Positions 15,584-26,119 of a stretch of 40,082 nt of DNA are shown in pieces. Location of the stretch: NCBI RefSeq assembly GCF_001622165.1, contig NZ_LVWG01000011.1:1-40082 (forward strand). The letters run 5' to 3'. Under the pieces are notes generated by a model. It saw only the letters and a program-made list of their open reading frames with translations, did not search any database and had not been told where the DNA came from. Origin of the DNA: Pelodictyon luteolum. GTDB lineage: Bacteria; Bacteroidota; Chlorobiia; Chlorobiales; Chlorobiaceae. The position numbers were made by a program, and so were the translations under genes. Every line of letters starts with the position of its first letter. Position 1 is the stretch's first letter.

Positions 15584-18457
15584 ATGACCAATCATAGGCT
15601 CAAGGGTTCGGCGCCGGCTGAACCGAGTCTGCCGGATATCGTCCTCAAAGGCATTACCACCCACAACCTCCAGAACATCTCCGTCCGCATTCCCCGCAAC
15701 CGGTTCGTTGTCCTCACGGGTGTCAGCGGTTCGGGCAAGTCGAGCCTGGCTTTCGATACCCTTTATGCCGAGGGGCACCGTCGCTATGTCGAGTCTCTTT
15801 CAGCCTATGTCCGCCAGTTTCTCGAACGTATGCCGCGCCCCGAAATAGAGGTGGTTGAGGGTATCGCCCCTGCCATCGCCATCGAACAGAAGTCCATCCC
15901 CCGCAACCCCCGTTCAACGGTTGGTACCGTATCGGAAATCTACGACTACCTTCGCCTGCTGTATGCCCGCATCGGCAAGATCTATTCCAGCGACACCAAT
16001 GAACTGGTGCTGAAACATACGCCTGACGACGTGGCCATGCAGGCTGGCTTTTTCGAGGAGGGGACGAAGTTCTATGCGGGCTTCCTTTTCCCTTCCCATG
16101 AGGACGGAAGCCATCATCTCTGCACGGTCGATGAGGAGATTTCGAATCTTCTGAAAAAGGGATTCTTCCGGCTCGTATCCGGCGACACCGTGCTTGATCT
16201 CAACAGCCCGGACGACTGCCGGAAAGTTGCGATGATGAGCGAAGCGAACCGTCGCTCACTGCTTGTGCTTGTTGACCGGTTTGTGACCCGTCATGACGAG
16301 AAGTTCCAGAGCCGGGTTGCCGAGGCGGCTGAATCGTGTTTCAGCGAATCGGGTGGCCATGCGGTGCTGCGGGTTGTCGGGGGAAAGACCTACCGGTTCA
16401 GCGACCGGCTGGAACTCAACGGCATCGAGTACCAGGAGCCATCCCCGCAACTTTTCGCATTCAACTCTCCAATCGGTGCATGTACGGCCTGCCAGGGGTT
16501 CGGTCGCATCGCCGGCATCGATGAGCATGCCGTCGTTCCCGACCGTTCACTGACGCTCGAAGAGGGTGCCATCGTCTGCTGGAACTCAGAAAAGTATCGA
16601 TGGAACCTCGAGGAGCTGCTTCTTGCGGCACCGAAAGCCGGCATTCCGGTCGACGTCCCCTATGAAAAGCTCTCGCATGCCGAGAAGGAACGCATCTGGA
16701 AGGGCGTGCCTGGTACCGGGTACCGCGGCATATGGCCTTTTTTTGCCGAAATCGAGAAAGATGCCGGCTACAAGATGCATTTCAGGGTGTTTCTCAGCCG
16801 CTACCGCGGCTATGCGATCTGCCCAGACTGTGAAGGTTCGCGCCTGAACCCCGACGCCCGTCTGGTACGCGTATCCGGCCGGAGCATCACCGACGTGGCC
16901 CGTATGAACATCGCCGATGCCCATGCGTTCTTCAGGAGTCTCAAGATATCTCCCTTCGACCGCAAGGTAGCAGAATCGGTGCTCGAGGAGATTGAGAAGC
17001 GGCTCGGATACCTGCTTGACGTAGGTCTCGACTACCTGACGCTCGACCGTCTTACCCATACCCTCAGCGGAGGCGAATTCCAGCGCATCAACCTCTCAAC
17101 TTCGCTCGGCTCGCCCCTCGTCGGCGCCATCTACATTCTCGACGAGCCGAGCATCGGTCTGCACCAGAGCGATTCGGCCCGTCTCATCACGCTGCTCCAG
17201 AAACTTCGTGATCTCGGTAACACGGTCGTTGTTGTTGAACACGACCGCGAAATCATCGAGGCGGCCGACGAGGTAATCGATCTCGGTCCACAGGCCGGCA
17301 GGCTGGGCGGAGAGGTGGTGTTCCACGGTTCAGTCGAGGAGATGAAGCGTTCCGGCACATCGCTGACGGCCGAGTACCTGCAGGACCGGCGCTCCATTCC
17401 GCTGCCGGAAGTGCGCAGAACTCCGGACTTCACGGCCTGCATCGAAATCAATGGGGCCATGCAGAATAACCTGAAGAACATCGACGTGCGTTTTCCGCTC
17501 GGCGTCATGACCTGCGTTACCGGCGTGAGCGGGTCGGGCAAGTCGACGCTCGTCAACGACATCCTCAACCGTGGCCTCATGCGCGAGAAGGATGGCGTGA
17601 AGGACGAGGTGGGTACCCACCGTTCGATTACCGGCGGATGGCAGATAGACCGTGTCGAGCACGTGGACCAGTCGCCCATCGGCAAATCGAGCCGGAGCAA
17701 CCCGGTGACCTATCTGAAGATCTTCGACGATATCCGTGCCGTTTTCGCCCAGACTCCCGATGCAAAATCGCGGGGGTGGAAGGCGGGGTATTTCTCGTTC
17801 AATATTCCCGGCGGCCGCTGCGAGGCATGTGCCGGAGAGGGGAGCGTGAAGATCGAAATGCAGTTCCTCGCCGACATCGAAGCGGTCTGCGAGGAGTGCG
17901 GGGGGCTGCGATACAAGGCCGATACGCTGGAGGTGAAGTACCGTGGCCGTTCGATTGCCGAGGTGCTCGACATGACCGTAGAAGAGGCGCTCGTGTTTTT
18001 CGCACGGGAAAAAGGCATCGCACGCAAGCTCGGTGTGCTCGATGAGGTCGGACTCGGCTACATCCGCCTCGGCCAGTCCTCAAGCACCCTTTCCGGCGGC
18101 GAAGCCCAGCGCCTGAAGCTGGCGAGCTTCATCGCGCGCGCCGATGTCGAGCACACCCTGTTCCTCTTCGACGAGCCGACGACCGGCCTGCATTTCGAGG
18201 ATATCCGAAAACTTCTGGGCTGTTTTTCGAAACTGCTCGAGCAACAGAACACCCTCATCATCATCGAACACAACCCCGACATCATCTCCCAGGCGGACTG
18301 GGTGATCGACCTCGGCCCGGGCGCGGGAGACAGGGGCGGGCGGGTTGTCGGCGAGGGCACGCCGGAGGATCTTGCCCGGATGGAACAGTCGCTCACCGGC
18401 CGGCACCTGGAGCCGCTCTTCAAACGGCTCAGAAAGACGAAGAAGGGGAAGGAGTAG
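15584..18457 (+). CDS. uvrA: UvrA-family excinuclease ABC ATPase, Bacteroidetes/Chlorobi-type paralogue
   Basis: A 957-residue DNA damage-recognition ATPase. Two ABC modules are visible: Walker A GVSGSGKSSLAFDTL at 46-60 with signature LSGGEFQRI near 500, and Walker A GVSGSGKSTL near 647 with LSGGEAQRLKLA near 835. The second zinc module is complete (CEACAGEGS then CEECGG). The first is not: GACTACQGFG near 300 gives one Cys pair, but the other pair, normally about 25 residues before, is replaced by LELN. I recall the same replacement in a common Bacteroidetes UvrA paralogue. The protein therefore may not be the main repair UvrA; a full-length four-Cys copy could exist elsewhere. Confidence 0.88.
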   Translation: MTNHRLKGSAPAEPSLPDIVLKGITTHNLQNISVRIPRNRFVVLTGVSGSGKSSLAFDTLYAEGHRRYVESLSAYVRQFLERMPRPEIEVVEGIAPAIAIEQKSIPRNPRSTVGTVSEIYDYLRLLYARIGKIYSSDTNELVLKHTPDDVAMQAGFFEEGTKFYAGFLFPSHEDGSHHLCTVDEEISNLLKKGFFRLVSGDTVLDLNSPDDCRKVAMMSEANRRSLLVLVDRFVTRHDEKFQSRVAEAAESCFSESGGHAVLRVVGGKTYRFSDRLELNGIEYQEPSPQLFAFNSPIGACTACQGFGRIAGIDEHAVVPDRSLTLEEGAIVCWNSEKYRWNLEELLLAAPKAGIPVDVPYEKLSHAEKERIWKGVPGTGYRGIWPFFAEIEKDAGYKMHFRVFLSRYRGYAICPDCEGSRLNPDARLVRVSGRSITDVARMNIADAHAFFRSLKISPFDRKVAESVLEEIEKRLGYLLDVGLDYLTLDRLTHTLSGGEFQRINLSTSLGSPLVGAIYILDEPSIGLHQSDSARLITLLQKLRDLGNTVVVVEHDREIIEAADEVIDLGPQAGRLGGEVVFHGSVEEMKRSGTSLTAEYLQDRRSIPLPEVRRTPDFTACIEINGAMQNNLKNIDVRFPLGVMTCVTGVSGSGKSTLVNDILNRGLMREKDGVKDEVGTHRSITGGWQIDRVEHVDQSPIGKSSRSNPVTYLKIFDDIRAVFAQTPDAKSRGWKAGYFSFNIPGGRCEACAGEGSVKIEMQFLADIEAVCEECGGLRYKADTLEVKYRGRSIAEVLDMTVEEALVFFAREKGIARKLGVLDEVGLGYIRLGQSSSTLSGGEAQRLKLASFIARADVEHTLFLFDEPTTGLHFEDIRKLLGCFSKLLEQQNTLIIIEHNPDIISQADWVIDLGPGAGDRGGRVVGEGTPEDLARMEQSLTGRHLEPLFKRLRKTKKGKE

Positions 18458-18459
18458 CT

Positions 18460-18759
18460 TCAGCTGAGAATCGGGTCATCTTCAAGCGCACCTCCGTGAA
18501 GTCTGATGTGCGGGAAGTGCGATTCCGATGTGCGCTCCACCCATACTTCATCGCCACGACTGAATCCGCTCTCGTTCAATTCCACCGACAGCCTGTTTTT
18601 GGCAAGCGCCTGTATTTCCTGGAGTATGCCGGCATGCTCCAGGTCAATCGAGGTCGCCGTATCGTCCTTTATTTTCGAGAGGATGCTTTCCAGCTTTTCC
18701 ATGGCCACCTTGCCGATGAGGCTCTGCAGCCGGCTCTCCATTCCTTCTTGCATATTCAT
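18460..18759 (-). CDS. Small hypothetical protein, 99 residues
   Basis: A soluble protein with a helical N-terminal half (GMESRLQSLIGKVAMEKLES) and a C-terminal half that looks like a small beta domain (FSRGDEVWVERTSESHFPHI). It has no signal peptide or membrane segment. It converges on uvrA with only two bases between the stops and diverges from groES. A start at Met3 is equally possible. I do not recognise the family, but the frame is coherent and fills an otherwise empty gap. Confidence 0.6.
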   Translation of the reverse strand: MNMQEGMESRLQSLIGKVAMEKLESILSKIKDDTATSIDLEHAGILQEIQALAKNRLSVELNESGFSRGDEVWVERTSESHFPHIRLHGGALEDDPILS

Positions 18760-18781
18760 GTCGATCTTTGTTGAAAACAGT

Positions 18782-18809
18782 TTGTATGGACTGTGATTTT
18801 TTTTATACT
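18782..18809 (+). promoter_or_regulatory. Sigma70-type promoter of groESL
   Basis: TTGTAT at 18782-18787 and TATACT at 18804-18809 are separated by 16 bases and lie just upstream of the CIRCE element. The predicted start of transcription, near 18816, would place CIRCE in the first bases of the message, a common arrangement for HrcA control. Confidence 0.6.
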
Positions 18810-18820
18810 TGAGTGTTCTG

Positions 18821-18847
18821 TTAGCACTCGCTGCTATTGAGTGCTAA
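18821..18847 (+). promoter_or_regulatory. CIRCE operator of groESL (HrcA binding site)
   Basis: TTAGCACTC, nine bases, GAGTGCTAA: an exact match to the CIRCE consensus inverted repeat. HrcA binds it and represses chaperonin genes until heat or protein-folding stress titrates GroEL away from HrcA. It lies 70 bases before the groES start. The hrcA gene is not in this window. Confidence 0.95.
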
Positions 18848-18916
18848 CACCGGACAAAATAATTGCCTTATCAATAGTATCGCACTATTAATCCAAAACC
18901 CAAACAAGAGAAGACA

Positions 18917-19204
18917 ATGAACTTGAAACCGCTAGCTGATCGAGTTATTGTTAAGCCCGCACCCGCAGAAGAGAAGACCAAGGGCGGCCTGTACATTCCC
19001 GATACCGGGAAAGAAAAGCCGATGTACGGCGAAGTCGTCGCTGTCGGCGCCGGCAAGATGTCCGACAGCGGACAGCTGCTCGCCATGCCGGTCAAAGCCG
19101 GTGACAAGGTGCTTTACGGCAAATATTCCGGCACCGAGGTCTCGGTCGAAGGTGAGGACTACCTCATCATGCGCGAGTCCGACATTTTCGCCATTCTCGC
19201 CTGA
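18917..19204 (+). CDS. groES: Co-chaperonin GroES
   Basis: A 95-residue lid subunit of the GroEL-GroES folding chamber. [20 protein letters not shown] is the family start, the mobile loop is [16 protein letters not shown] at about 17-32, and the C-terminus [18 protein letters not shown] is typical. AGAGAAG precedes the ATG as ribosome binding site. It is first in the CIRCE-controlled operon, 47 bases before groEL. Confidence 0.98.
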   Translation: MNLKPLADRVIVKPAPAEEKTKGGLYIPDTGKEKPMYGEVVAVGAGKMSDSGQLLAMPVKAGDKVLYGKYSGTEVSVEGEDYLIMRESDIFAILA

Positions 19205-19227
19205 GAGCCATAACAAATTCTTACTAA

Positions 19228-20895
<1,668 letters not shown>

Positions 20896-20920
20896 TCCCG
20901 TTTCTCTCATTCTCTCTTAC

Positions 20921-20964
20921 AGAGACCGTCTCAGCTGCAACGCTGAGACGGCCTCTTTTTTTTT
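20921..20964 (+). terminator. Rho-independent terminator after groESL
   Basis: CCGTCTCAGC and GCTGAGACGG form a 10-base GC-rich stem with a 6-base loop, extended by AGAG/CTCT pairing with single mismatches, then a run of nine or more T. It lies just past the groEL stop and 50 bases before queC, so the operon ends here. Confidence 0.95.
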
Positions 20965-21013
20965 GTACCTTCCAAGACAGGTCTCTTTCAACACCATAAG
21001 CATCACCATCACG

Positions 21014-21697
21014 ATGAAAGCCGTTCTCCTTCTCAGCGGCGGGATGGACAGTCTCGTCACTACGGCAATCGCGCACCGCGAGGGGCATGATCTTGCCGCC
21101 ATGCACGTCAACTACGGCCAGCGTACCTGGCAGAAGGAGCTGGCGTCATTCCGCAGCATCGCAGATCATTACGCCATTACGGAGCGTTTGGAAGTCAATG
21201 CGGATTTCCTCGGTCTTATCGGCGGCTCGTCGCTTACCGATCACTCCATGCCGGTTGCCGGCGCCGATCTCCGGGGGTCGGGCATTCCTACCAGCTACGT
21301 TCCGTTCCGCAATGCCTGTTTCCTCTCCATGGCTGTCAGCTGGTCCGAAGTGATCGGAGCGGACAGGATCTTCATCGGGGCGGTGGAGGAGGACTCGTCG
21401 GGATATCCCGACTGCCGCCGTGTTTTCTACGATGCTTTCAACCGGGTGATTGAACTCGGCACGAAACCCGAAACCGGCATCACCATCCTTACCCCGCTCA
21501 TCGCCATGCAGAAGGCTGAGATCGTGATGAAGGGGATGGAGCTCGGTGCGCCCTTCGAGCATAGCTGGTCCTGCTACAGGAGCGAAGGCAGGGCATGCGG
21601 GGTCTGCGACAGCTGTGCGCGCAGGCTCAGGGCGTTCGAGCTTCAGGGGATCCGCGACCCGATTGATTATGAGGTTCGCCCGCAGTATATTGACTGA
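21014..21697 (+). CDS. queC: 7-cyano-7-deazaguanine synthase QueC
   Basis: Makes preQ0 from 7-carboxy-7-deazaguanine, ammonia and ATP on the way to queuosine. At 227 residues it has the family length. The PP-loop ATP-binding motif LSGGMDSL is at 7-14, and four zinc ligands are seen as Cys187, Cys195, Cys198 and Cys201 (WSCYR, then ACGVCDSC). I chose the ATG at 21014 because [10 protein letters not shown] is the family start; upstream in-frame codons overlap the groEL terminator. queA, a later step in the same pathway, is at 33684. Confidence 0.95.
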   Translation: MKAVLLLSGGMDSLVTTAIAHREGHDLAAMHVNYGQRTWQKELASFRSIADHYAITERLEVNADFLGLIGGSSLTDHSMPVAGADLRGSGIPTSYVPFRNACFLSMAVSWSEVIGADRIFIGAVEEDSSGYPDCRRVFYDAFNRVIELGTKPETGITILTPLIAMQKAEIVMKGMELGAPFEHSWSCYRSEGRACGVCDSCARRLRAFELQGIRDPIDYEVRPQYID

Positions 21698-21723
21698 CCC
21701 TTACAGCTAACCATTTTACGCTC

Positions 21724-22392
21724 ATGACCCGGTCCGTATCCCCCAGAGGCATGTCTAGCTTACCACTGGCGCTCGGCCTCGTCGCCCTTATCTGGCTGTC
21801 CGGTCTTGCCGGGCATCTTACCCCCATCCAGGAGTGGCCCGCGCTCGCACTCTATGTCATCGGCTCACTCGGTCTGGCCATCTACCTTGGGCTGAAAAAC
21901 GGCTGGGATTCTATCTGGCTCTCCGGCGGCCAGTTGCGCCGCTCCCTGTTCTGGGGCGGTATAGCCGGTCTGGTCCTTTTCGTGATGGATATCACAAACA
22001 CTGTTATCTACTACAAAAACGGCGGAGCTCCGATGGTGGAGATGCAGGTGCTGCTCGTGCATCGATCGCTGCTGTATCTGTTTCCGGTTCTGATACTCGC
22101 CGAGGAGTTCCTCTGGCGCGGCGTGCTTTTTTCCGCCATGATCGAGCGGGGGGTGAACCGCCATCTCACCGTTGCCCTTACCACCCTTCTGTATGCCCTG
22201 AACCATTTTGCAGTGGCTCCTGTCGGCATGCTTGAACGCGCCATGATGGCCATGATGGCCTTTCCGATCGGCATTCTGGGAGGATATCTGGTGCTGAAGA
22301 CACGCAACGTATGGGGGAGCGTACTTGTGCACATGATCACCATGATTTCGATGGTGCTCGACATTTTCGTGATACCGCAACTGCTATTCTGA
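21724..22392 (+). CDS. CPBP-family intramembrane metalloprotease
   Basis: A 222-residue multi-pass membrane protein with about seven hydrophobic segments. The CPBP (Abi, CAAX-protease-like) motifs are AEEFLWRG with Glu127, Glu128 and Arg132, then LNHF with His161, and VHMITM with His203. Homologues cleave or process membrane substrates, and a few are linked to bacteriocin immunity; the substrate here is unknown. The first Met gives a short basic tail before the first helix, and Met10 is an alternative. It sits 26 bases after queC, and its stop lies within the trpA ribosome-binding region. Confidence 0.8.
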   Translation: MTRSVSPRGMSSLPLALGLVALIWLSGLAGHLTPIQEWPALALYVIGSLGLAIYLGLKNGWDSIWLSGGQLRRSLFWGGIAGLVLFVMDITNTVIYYKNGGAPMVEMQVLLVHRSLLYLFPVLILAEEFLWRGVLFSAMIERGVNRHLTVALTTLLYALNHFAVAPVGMLERAMMAMMAFPIGILGGYLVLKTRNVWGSVLVHMITMISMVLDIFVIPQLLF

Positions 22393-22403
22393 GGGGAAAT
22401 CCA

Positions 22404-23216
22404 TTGACACAGAAGAGAGAGAACAGGATAACGGCACGGCTCCGTGAGGACCGTAAGCTCCTGCTTGCCTACTACATGCCCGAGTTTCCCGTAGCGGGTT
22501 CCACGCTGCCGGTGCTTGAGGCACTTCAGGATGGAGGGGCCGACATCATCGAGCTCGGTATCCCCTTTTCCGATCCGGTCGGCGACGGCCCGGTGATCCA
22601 GAATGCTGCGCATATTGCAATCCGCAACGGTGTGAGTGTCCGCAGCCTGCTTGAGCTGGTCCGCAAGGCCAGGGCGGGGGAAGGATGCAGGAAAATCACA
22701 GTTCCGATTCTCCTCATGGGCTACAGCAATCCGCTTATCGCTTACGGAGGAGACTGTTTCCTCCACGATGCTGTCGAAGCAGGGGTGGACGGGCTGCTCA
22801 TTCCGGACCTTCCTCCCGAGGAGTCGGCCGACTTCCTTCAGAGGGCCAAATCTTTCGGTCTTACGGTGGTTTACCTGATCTCCCCTGTGACTCCTCCGGA
22901 ACGAATCGAATGGATTGACAGCCTCTCGACAGACTTTTCCTACTGCCTCGCCGTCAACGCCACAACCGGGACTGCTAAGCTTGCCGACGCATCAACCGAA
23001 GCTTCGATCGATCGTTACCTTGAGCGGGTTCGTCTGCATGCCCGGAAGAAATTCGTGGTCGGGTTCGGCATCAGGGACCGGGCGAGGGTTGAGCATATGT
23101 GGCGTCTGGCTGACGGGGCGGTGGTCGGTACCGCGCTGCTTGAGCACATTGCCGGAGCTTCGAACCCCCGGGAGGTTGCCCGCCTGGCCGGAGAATTCTG
23201 GCGGGGGCTGCGGTGA
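22404..23216 (+). CDS. trpA: Tryptophan synthase alpha subunit
   Basis: Cleaves indole-3-glycerol phosphate to indole and glyceraldehyde 3-phosphate and channels indole to TrpB. 270 residues; the catalytic pair is Glu50 and Asp61 in IIELGIPFSDPVGDGP, and the substrate phosphate loop VVGFGIRDRARV is seen near 213. I chose TTG at 22404 as the start because GAGGGGAAAT lies just before it and MTQKRENRIT matches the family length; a longer frame from 22311 overlaps the CPBP gene out of phase. The stop overlaps the glycosyltransferase start by four bases. trpB is not adjacent. Confidence 0.93.
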   Translation: MTQKRENRITARLREDRKLLLAYYMPEFPVAGSTLPVLEALQDGGADIIELGIPFSDPVGDGPVIQNAAHIAIRNGVSVRSLLELVRKARAGEGCRKITVPILLMGYSNPLIAYGGDCFLHDAVEAGVDGLLIPDLPPEESADFLQRAKSFGLTVVYLISPVTPPERIEWIDSLSTDFSYCLAVNATTGTAKLADASTEASIDRYLERVRLHARKKFVVGFGIRDRARVEHMWRLADGAVVGTALLEHIAGASNPREVARLAGEFWRGLR

Positions 23217-24259
23217 CTGGTCCAGAAGAGCGGCCCCCGGTCACTGCCGGCCGGCCGTCGGTCGACATCATCATCCCCCATTACCTCCAGCGCGACATGC
23301 TTGAGCGCTGCCTCAGCTCGCTTGCCCTTACCGACTATCCCGGGATGGGCATCATCGTTATTGACAACGGCGGTTTTCTGGCCGGCCTCGACGCTCTTGT
23401 TGCTGCCTATCCTGCGGCCCGCCTCTACCGGCTGGGGGAGAACAGAGGGTATGCCGGTGGGTGCAATGAAGGACTGAAGCACTCCCGTTCCGTGTTCGTG
23501 GTGTTCATGAACGATGACACCGTTGTCAGGGATCCGAACTGGTTGAACCATCTGGTCGACGAGGCGCTCTGCCACCCCGGGGCTGCCGCTTTCCAGCCGA
23601 AACTGCTCTCCATGAAACGCATCGTCGGTCCCCGGCGTATGTTCGATTACGCAGGTGCTGCTGGCGGCATGATTGATCGGCTCGGGTATCCTTACTGCCT
23701 CGGCCGGACCATTACCGGTTCCGAGACCGACCGGGGGCAGTACGATGTTCCCCGGTCCATTTTCTGGGCATCCGGCGCGGCGATGTTCGCCCGGCGGGAG
23801 GCGGTAGAGGGTGTTGGAGGATTCGACGAAGATTTCTTCATGCACATGGAGGAGATCGATCTGGCATGGAGGCTTCTGCTTGCCGGCTGGTCGGTTCGTT
23901 CCGCTCCCGCAGCGGAGGTTTTTCATGAAGGGGGCGCTTCACTTGGAGAAGGGTCGCCGGAAAAGATCTATTTCAACCATCGCAACAACATGATGATGCT
24001 CCTGAAGAACCGGAGCGCGGGGGGGCTTTTCAGGATCCTTCCACTCCGCTATCTTCTCGAGTTCGCTGCGGTGCTCTACTACCTTCCGCACGCTCCCGAA
24101 GGAACCCGCAAGGCCGCTGCGGTATTTCGTGCAATGCGGGATGCTTTCCTCCAACTTCCCCTCACTCTCCGGAAGCGGCGTCAAGTGCAGTCTTCGAGGA
24201 AAGTAGGTGAGCGGGCGGTGTTCAGCGGGATGCCTTTCTTCCAGCTGTTGCGTCGCTAG
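23213..24259 (+). CDS. Family 2 glycosyltransferase (rhamnosyltransferase-like)
   Basis: A 348-residue GT-A fold enzyme, likely in surface polysaccharide or LPS assembly. VDIIIPHYLQRDMLERCLSS near 17 is the nucleotide-sugar-binding start, FMNDDTVV near 101 the DxD-like metal site, and GGFDEDFFMHMEEIDLAWRL near 203 the acceptor/catalytic segment typical of the rhamnosyl-transferase branch. The C-terminal 70 residues are basic and may contact the membrane. GTG start overlaps the trpA stop as GTGA, so the genes are coupled though unrelated in function. Confidence 0.85.
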   Translation: MTGPEERPPVTAGRPSVDIIIPHYLQRDMLERCLSSLALTDYPGMGIIVIDNGGFLAGLDALVAAYPAARLYRLGENRGYAGGCNEGLKHSRSVFVVFMNDDTVVRDPNWLNHLVDEALCHPGAAAFQPKLLSMKRIVGPRRMFDYAGAAGGMIDRLGYPYCLGRTITGSETDRGQYDVPRSIFWASGAAMFARREAVEGVGGFDEDFFMHMEEIDLAWRLLLAGWSVRSAPAAEVFHEGGASLGEGSPEKIYFNHRNNMMMLLKNRSAGGLFRILPLRYLLEFAAVLYYLPHAPEGTRKAAAVFRAMRDAFLQLPLTLRKRRQVQSSRKVGERAVFSGMPFFQLLRR

Positions 24260-24275
24260 GCTCGCCATCCGCTCT

Positions 24276-25319
24276 TCAGCTTCTTTTGTCCGGCAGGTGC
24301 CCCTGGTTTATCATGTCCCCGACTGCATCGAGAATGCTTTTTTCGGGAGGCATGAACGTCATGTTCAGATCCCTTCTGATTTTTTCATTGCTGATGTGTA
24401 TCGCCCTTCCGATATGGGTGCGGATGAAGGTACCGGTGTCTTTCGGCTGGGTGTAGGAGAGCATCTTCATGAGGGCGGTGCCCGTTTTCGAAGAGAGATC
24501 GATCTTCGGCAGGCGGTAGCCGCTGTATCCGTTCTGGCGGAGGAGTCTCACCACTTCGTGCATCGTCAGCTCTCCGGAAGAACAGAGGTAACGGCCCCGG
24601 GCCTCCGGGGCGTTCATGGCGAGGATGTGGGCAGCTGCCGTATCCCGCACGTCGACAAACCCCCAGTTCATGTCCATGATTCCGGGATACACGCCAGTGA
24701 GGATGTCGCGGAGAATTCCGTTCGTGGTGTTGACGCCGGGACTGAGCGATGGACCGGTGACGAGTGTCGGGTTCAGGGCGACGAGGCTGAATCCGGGCTT
24801 TTCATGCTCCATGAACTCCCACGCGGCCCGTTCGGCCATTGTTTTGGCATAGTGGTAGGGGTTTCGCTCAAGTGAGGAAAGACTGTTCCAGTCTGCTTCG
24901 GTGAAGGTGTGCCGGCTGTCGGGCTCATCGGTCACGGCGGCGATGGAGGAGGTGAGCACCACACGCCGTATGGTTCCAGCCCGCCGGCAGGCTGAGAGTA
25001 CATTGCGGGTACCCTCGAGTGCTGGCGCCAGAAGATCGCGCTCCGGATCGTTGACGTTGATGACGTAGGGACTTGCCGTGTGAAGAAGCGCATCGCATCC
25101 GCTGAGGGCCCGTTCGAACGAGCCTTCTTCCAGGAGATCGGCGCTGAAGAGTTCCAGACGCTCCGCTGCTCCCTTGAGTGCGGTGAGCCAAGGGTATGCT
25201 GAAGGAGTGCGGCGTACGGTCCCCCGTACCCGGTAGCCCTCATTGAGGAGCTGCTCGATGATGTGTGTCGCGATGTAGCCGGAAGCTCCGGTAACCGCGA
25301 CGGTTCGGGGTGTAGTCAT
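24276..25319 (-). CDS. NAD(P)-dependent reductase/epimerase, dihydroflavonol-reductase-like
   Basis: A 347-residue extended short-chain dehydrogenase. The Rossmann motif GASGYIA is at 11-17, the catalytic Ser is in TSSIAAV near 123-129, and the Tyr-Lys pair is Y155-HYA-K159. The overall pattern (TVRRTPSAYPWLTALKG, ALNPTLVTGPSLSP) is of the dihydroflavonol 4-reductase/3-beta-HSD-like branch, which in bacteria works on varied ketones or sugars. The ATG overlaps the stop of the SRPBCC gene by four bases, so the two are one unit. The substrate is unknown. It converges on the glycosyltransferase gene. Confidence 0.85.
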   Translation of the reverse strand: MTTPRTVAVTGASGYIATHIIEQLLNEGYRVRGTVRRTPSAYPWLTALKGAAERLELFSADLLEEGSFERALSGCDALLHTASPYVINVNDPERDLLAPALEGTRNVLSACRRAGTIRRVVLTSSIAAVTDEPDSRHTFTEADWNSLSSLERNPYHYAKTMAERAAWEFMEHEKPGFSLVALNPTLVTGPSLSPGVNTTNGILRDILTGVYPGIMDMNWGFVDVRDTAAAHILAMNAPEARGRYLCSSGELTMHEVVRLLRQNGYSGYRLPKIDLSSKTGTALMKMLSYTQPKDTGTFIRTHIGRAIHISNEKIRRDLNMTFMPPEKSILDAVGDMINQGHLPDKRS

Positions 25320-25918
25320 GAAAGCAGGTTCTGTTGTTGTTTCCTTTCTTCTTCTCTTTCTTGTTCCCTCCAGAGGGATTCAGCTCTCTTTTTGTGTGCT
25401 TTGAGTATTTCCGGCAAGTCTTGACGCTGGACGAAAGCCACAAGGAAGGAGGGTGCGAAAAAGTCCGGACGGATTTCAGCACTGTAAGTGAGGAGGGTGC
25501 AGAGACAGCCCTCCGCCGGTTCCAGCTTCCAGTGTCCCCTATAGATGCTGAAATCCCCGTCGACCTGCTCAAAGGCGATGGAATCGAATGGTTCCTCCTT
25601 CACCTTGAGCCGGAACCTGACGGTGATTTCGAAAAAGAATATACCGGTTTTCCCTGTCTGCTCAAGGACCACTGATCCTTGTTCCCTTGATACCAGTCTG
25701 CTCAGGACAACTTTCGGCAGCGTGTTGTGGAGGTTGTCATACTCGGTCAGCGCCTGCCAGAGTGCAGCCGGCGGGGTATTGACGAGGATGGATCCGCTGA
25801 CCCCCAGAATATCGTGTTCAAGGAACCGGAGTTCCACGGTGGCGTCTTCCCCGCGAAGTTTCAAAGAGTGAGAGTTTATAGGGTTGAGGGTGGTAATCGG
25901 CTGCAGCGTATTTTTCAT
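25316..25918 (-). CDS. SRPBCC / START-like lipid-binding family protein
   Basis: A 200-residue protein with the helix-grip fold pattern: GVSGSILVNTPPAALWQALT near 39, then DYDNLHNTLPKVVLSRLVS-like text (EYDNLHNTLPKVV), and alternating strands to residue 165, ending in a charged helix. Such proteins (polyketide cyclase/dehydrase and YcfJ-like families) bind hydrophobic ligands. It lacks a signal peptide. It is translated just before the reductase through an ATGA overlap, so the two may act on one small hydrophobic molecule (inference). Confidence 0.75.
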   Translation of the reverse strand: MKNTLQPITTLNPINSHSLKLRGEDATVELRFLEHDILGVSGSILVNTPPAALWQALTEYDNLHNTLPKVVLSRLVSREQGSVVLEQTGKTGIFFFEITVRFRLKVKEEPFDSIAFEQVDGDFSIYRGHWKLEPAEGCLCTLLTYSAEIRPDFFAPSFLVAFVQRQDLPEILKAHKKRAESLWREQEREEERKQQQNLLS

Positions 25919-26119
25919 GGCATTGGCGTCAAACTTTAAAAGTAGAACTTAGTAACTCTAAACGCTGAAGGAAGTTATTTGTTCCTTTCCTGGTATGGAC
26001 AACGCCGCCTGATTGGTTTTTTAAGGATTAGCTGATAACTTCAGCCCACAACCCATTCTTCAGTCGACACCAACGGGTCCGATACCTTTCCAGTTACTTT
26101 CCCGGTTAATTTTTTCTCT

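Noticed and set aside
23015-23926. 303-codon minus-strand frame
   Set aside because: Antisense to trpA and the glycosyltransferase.
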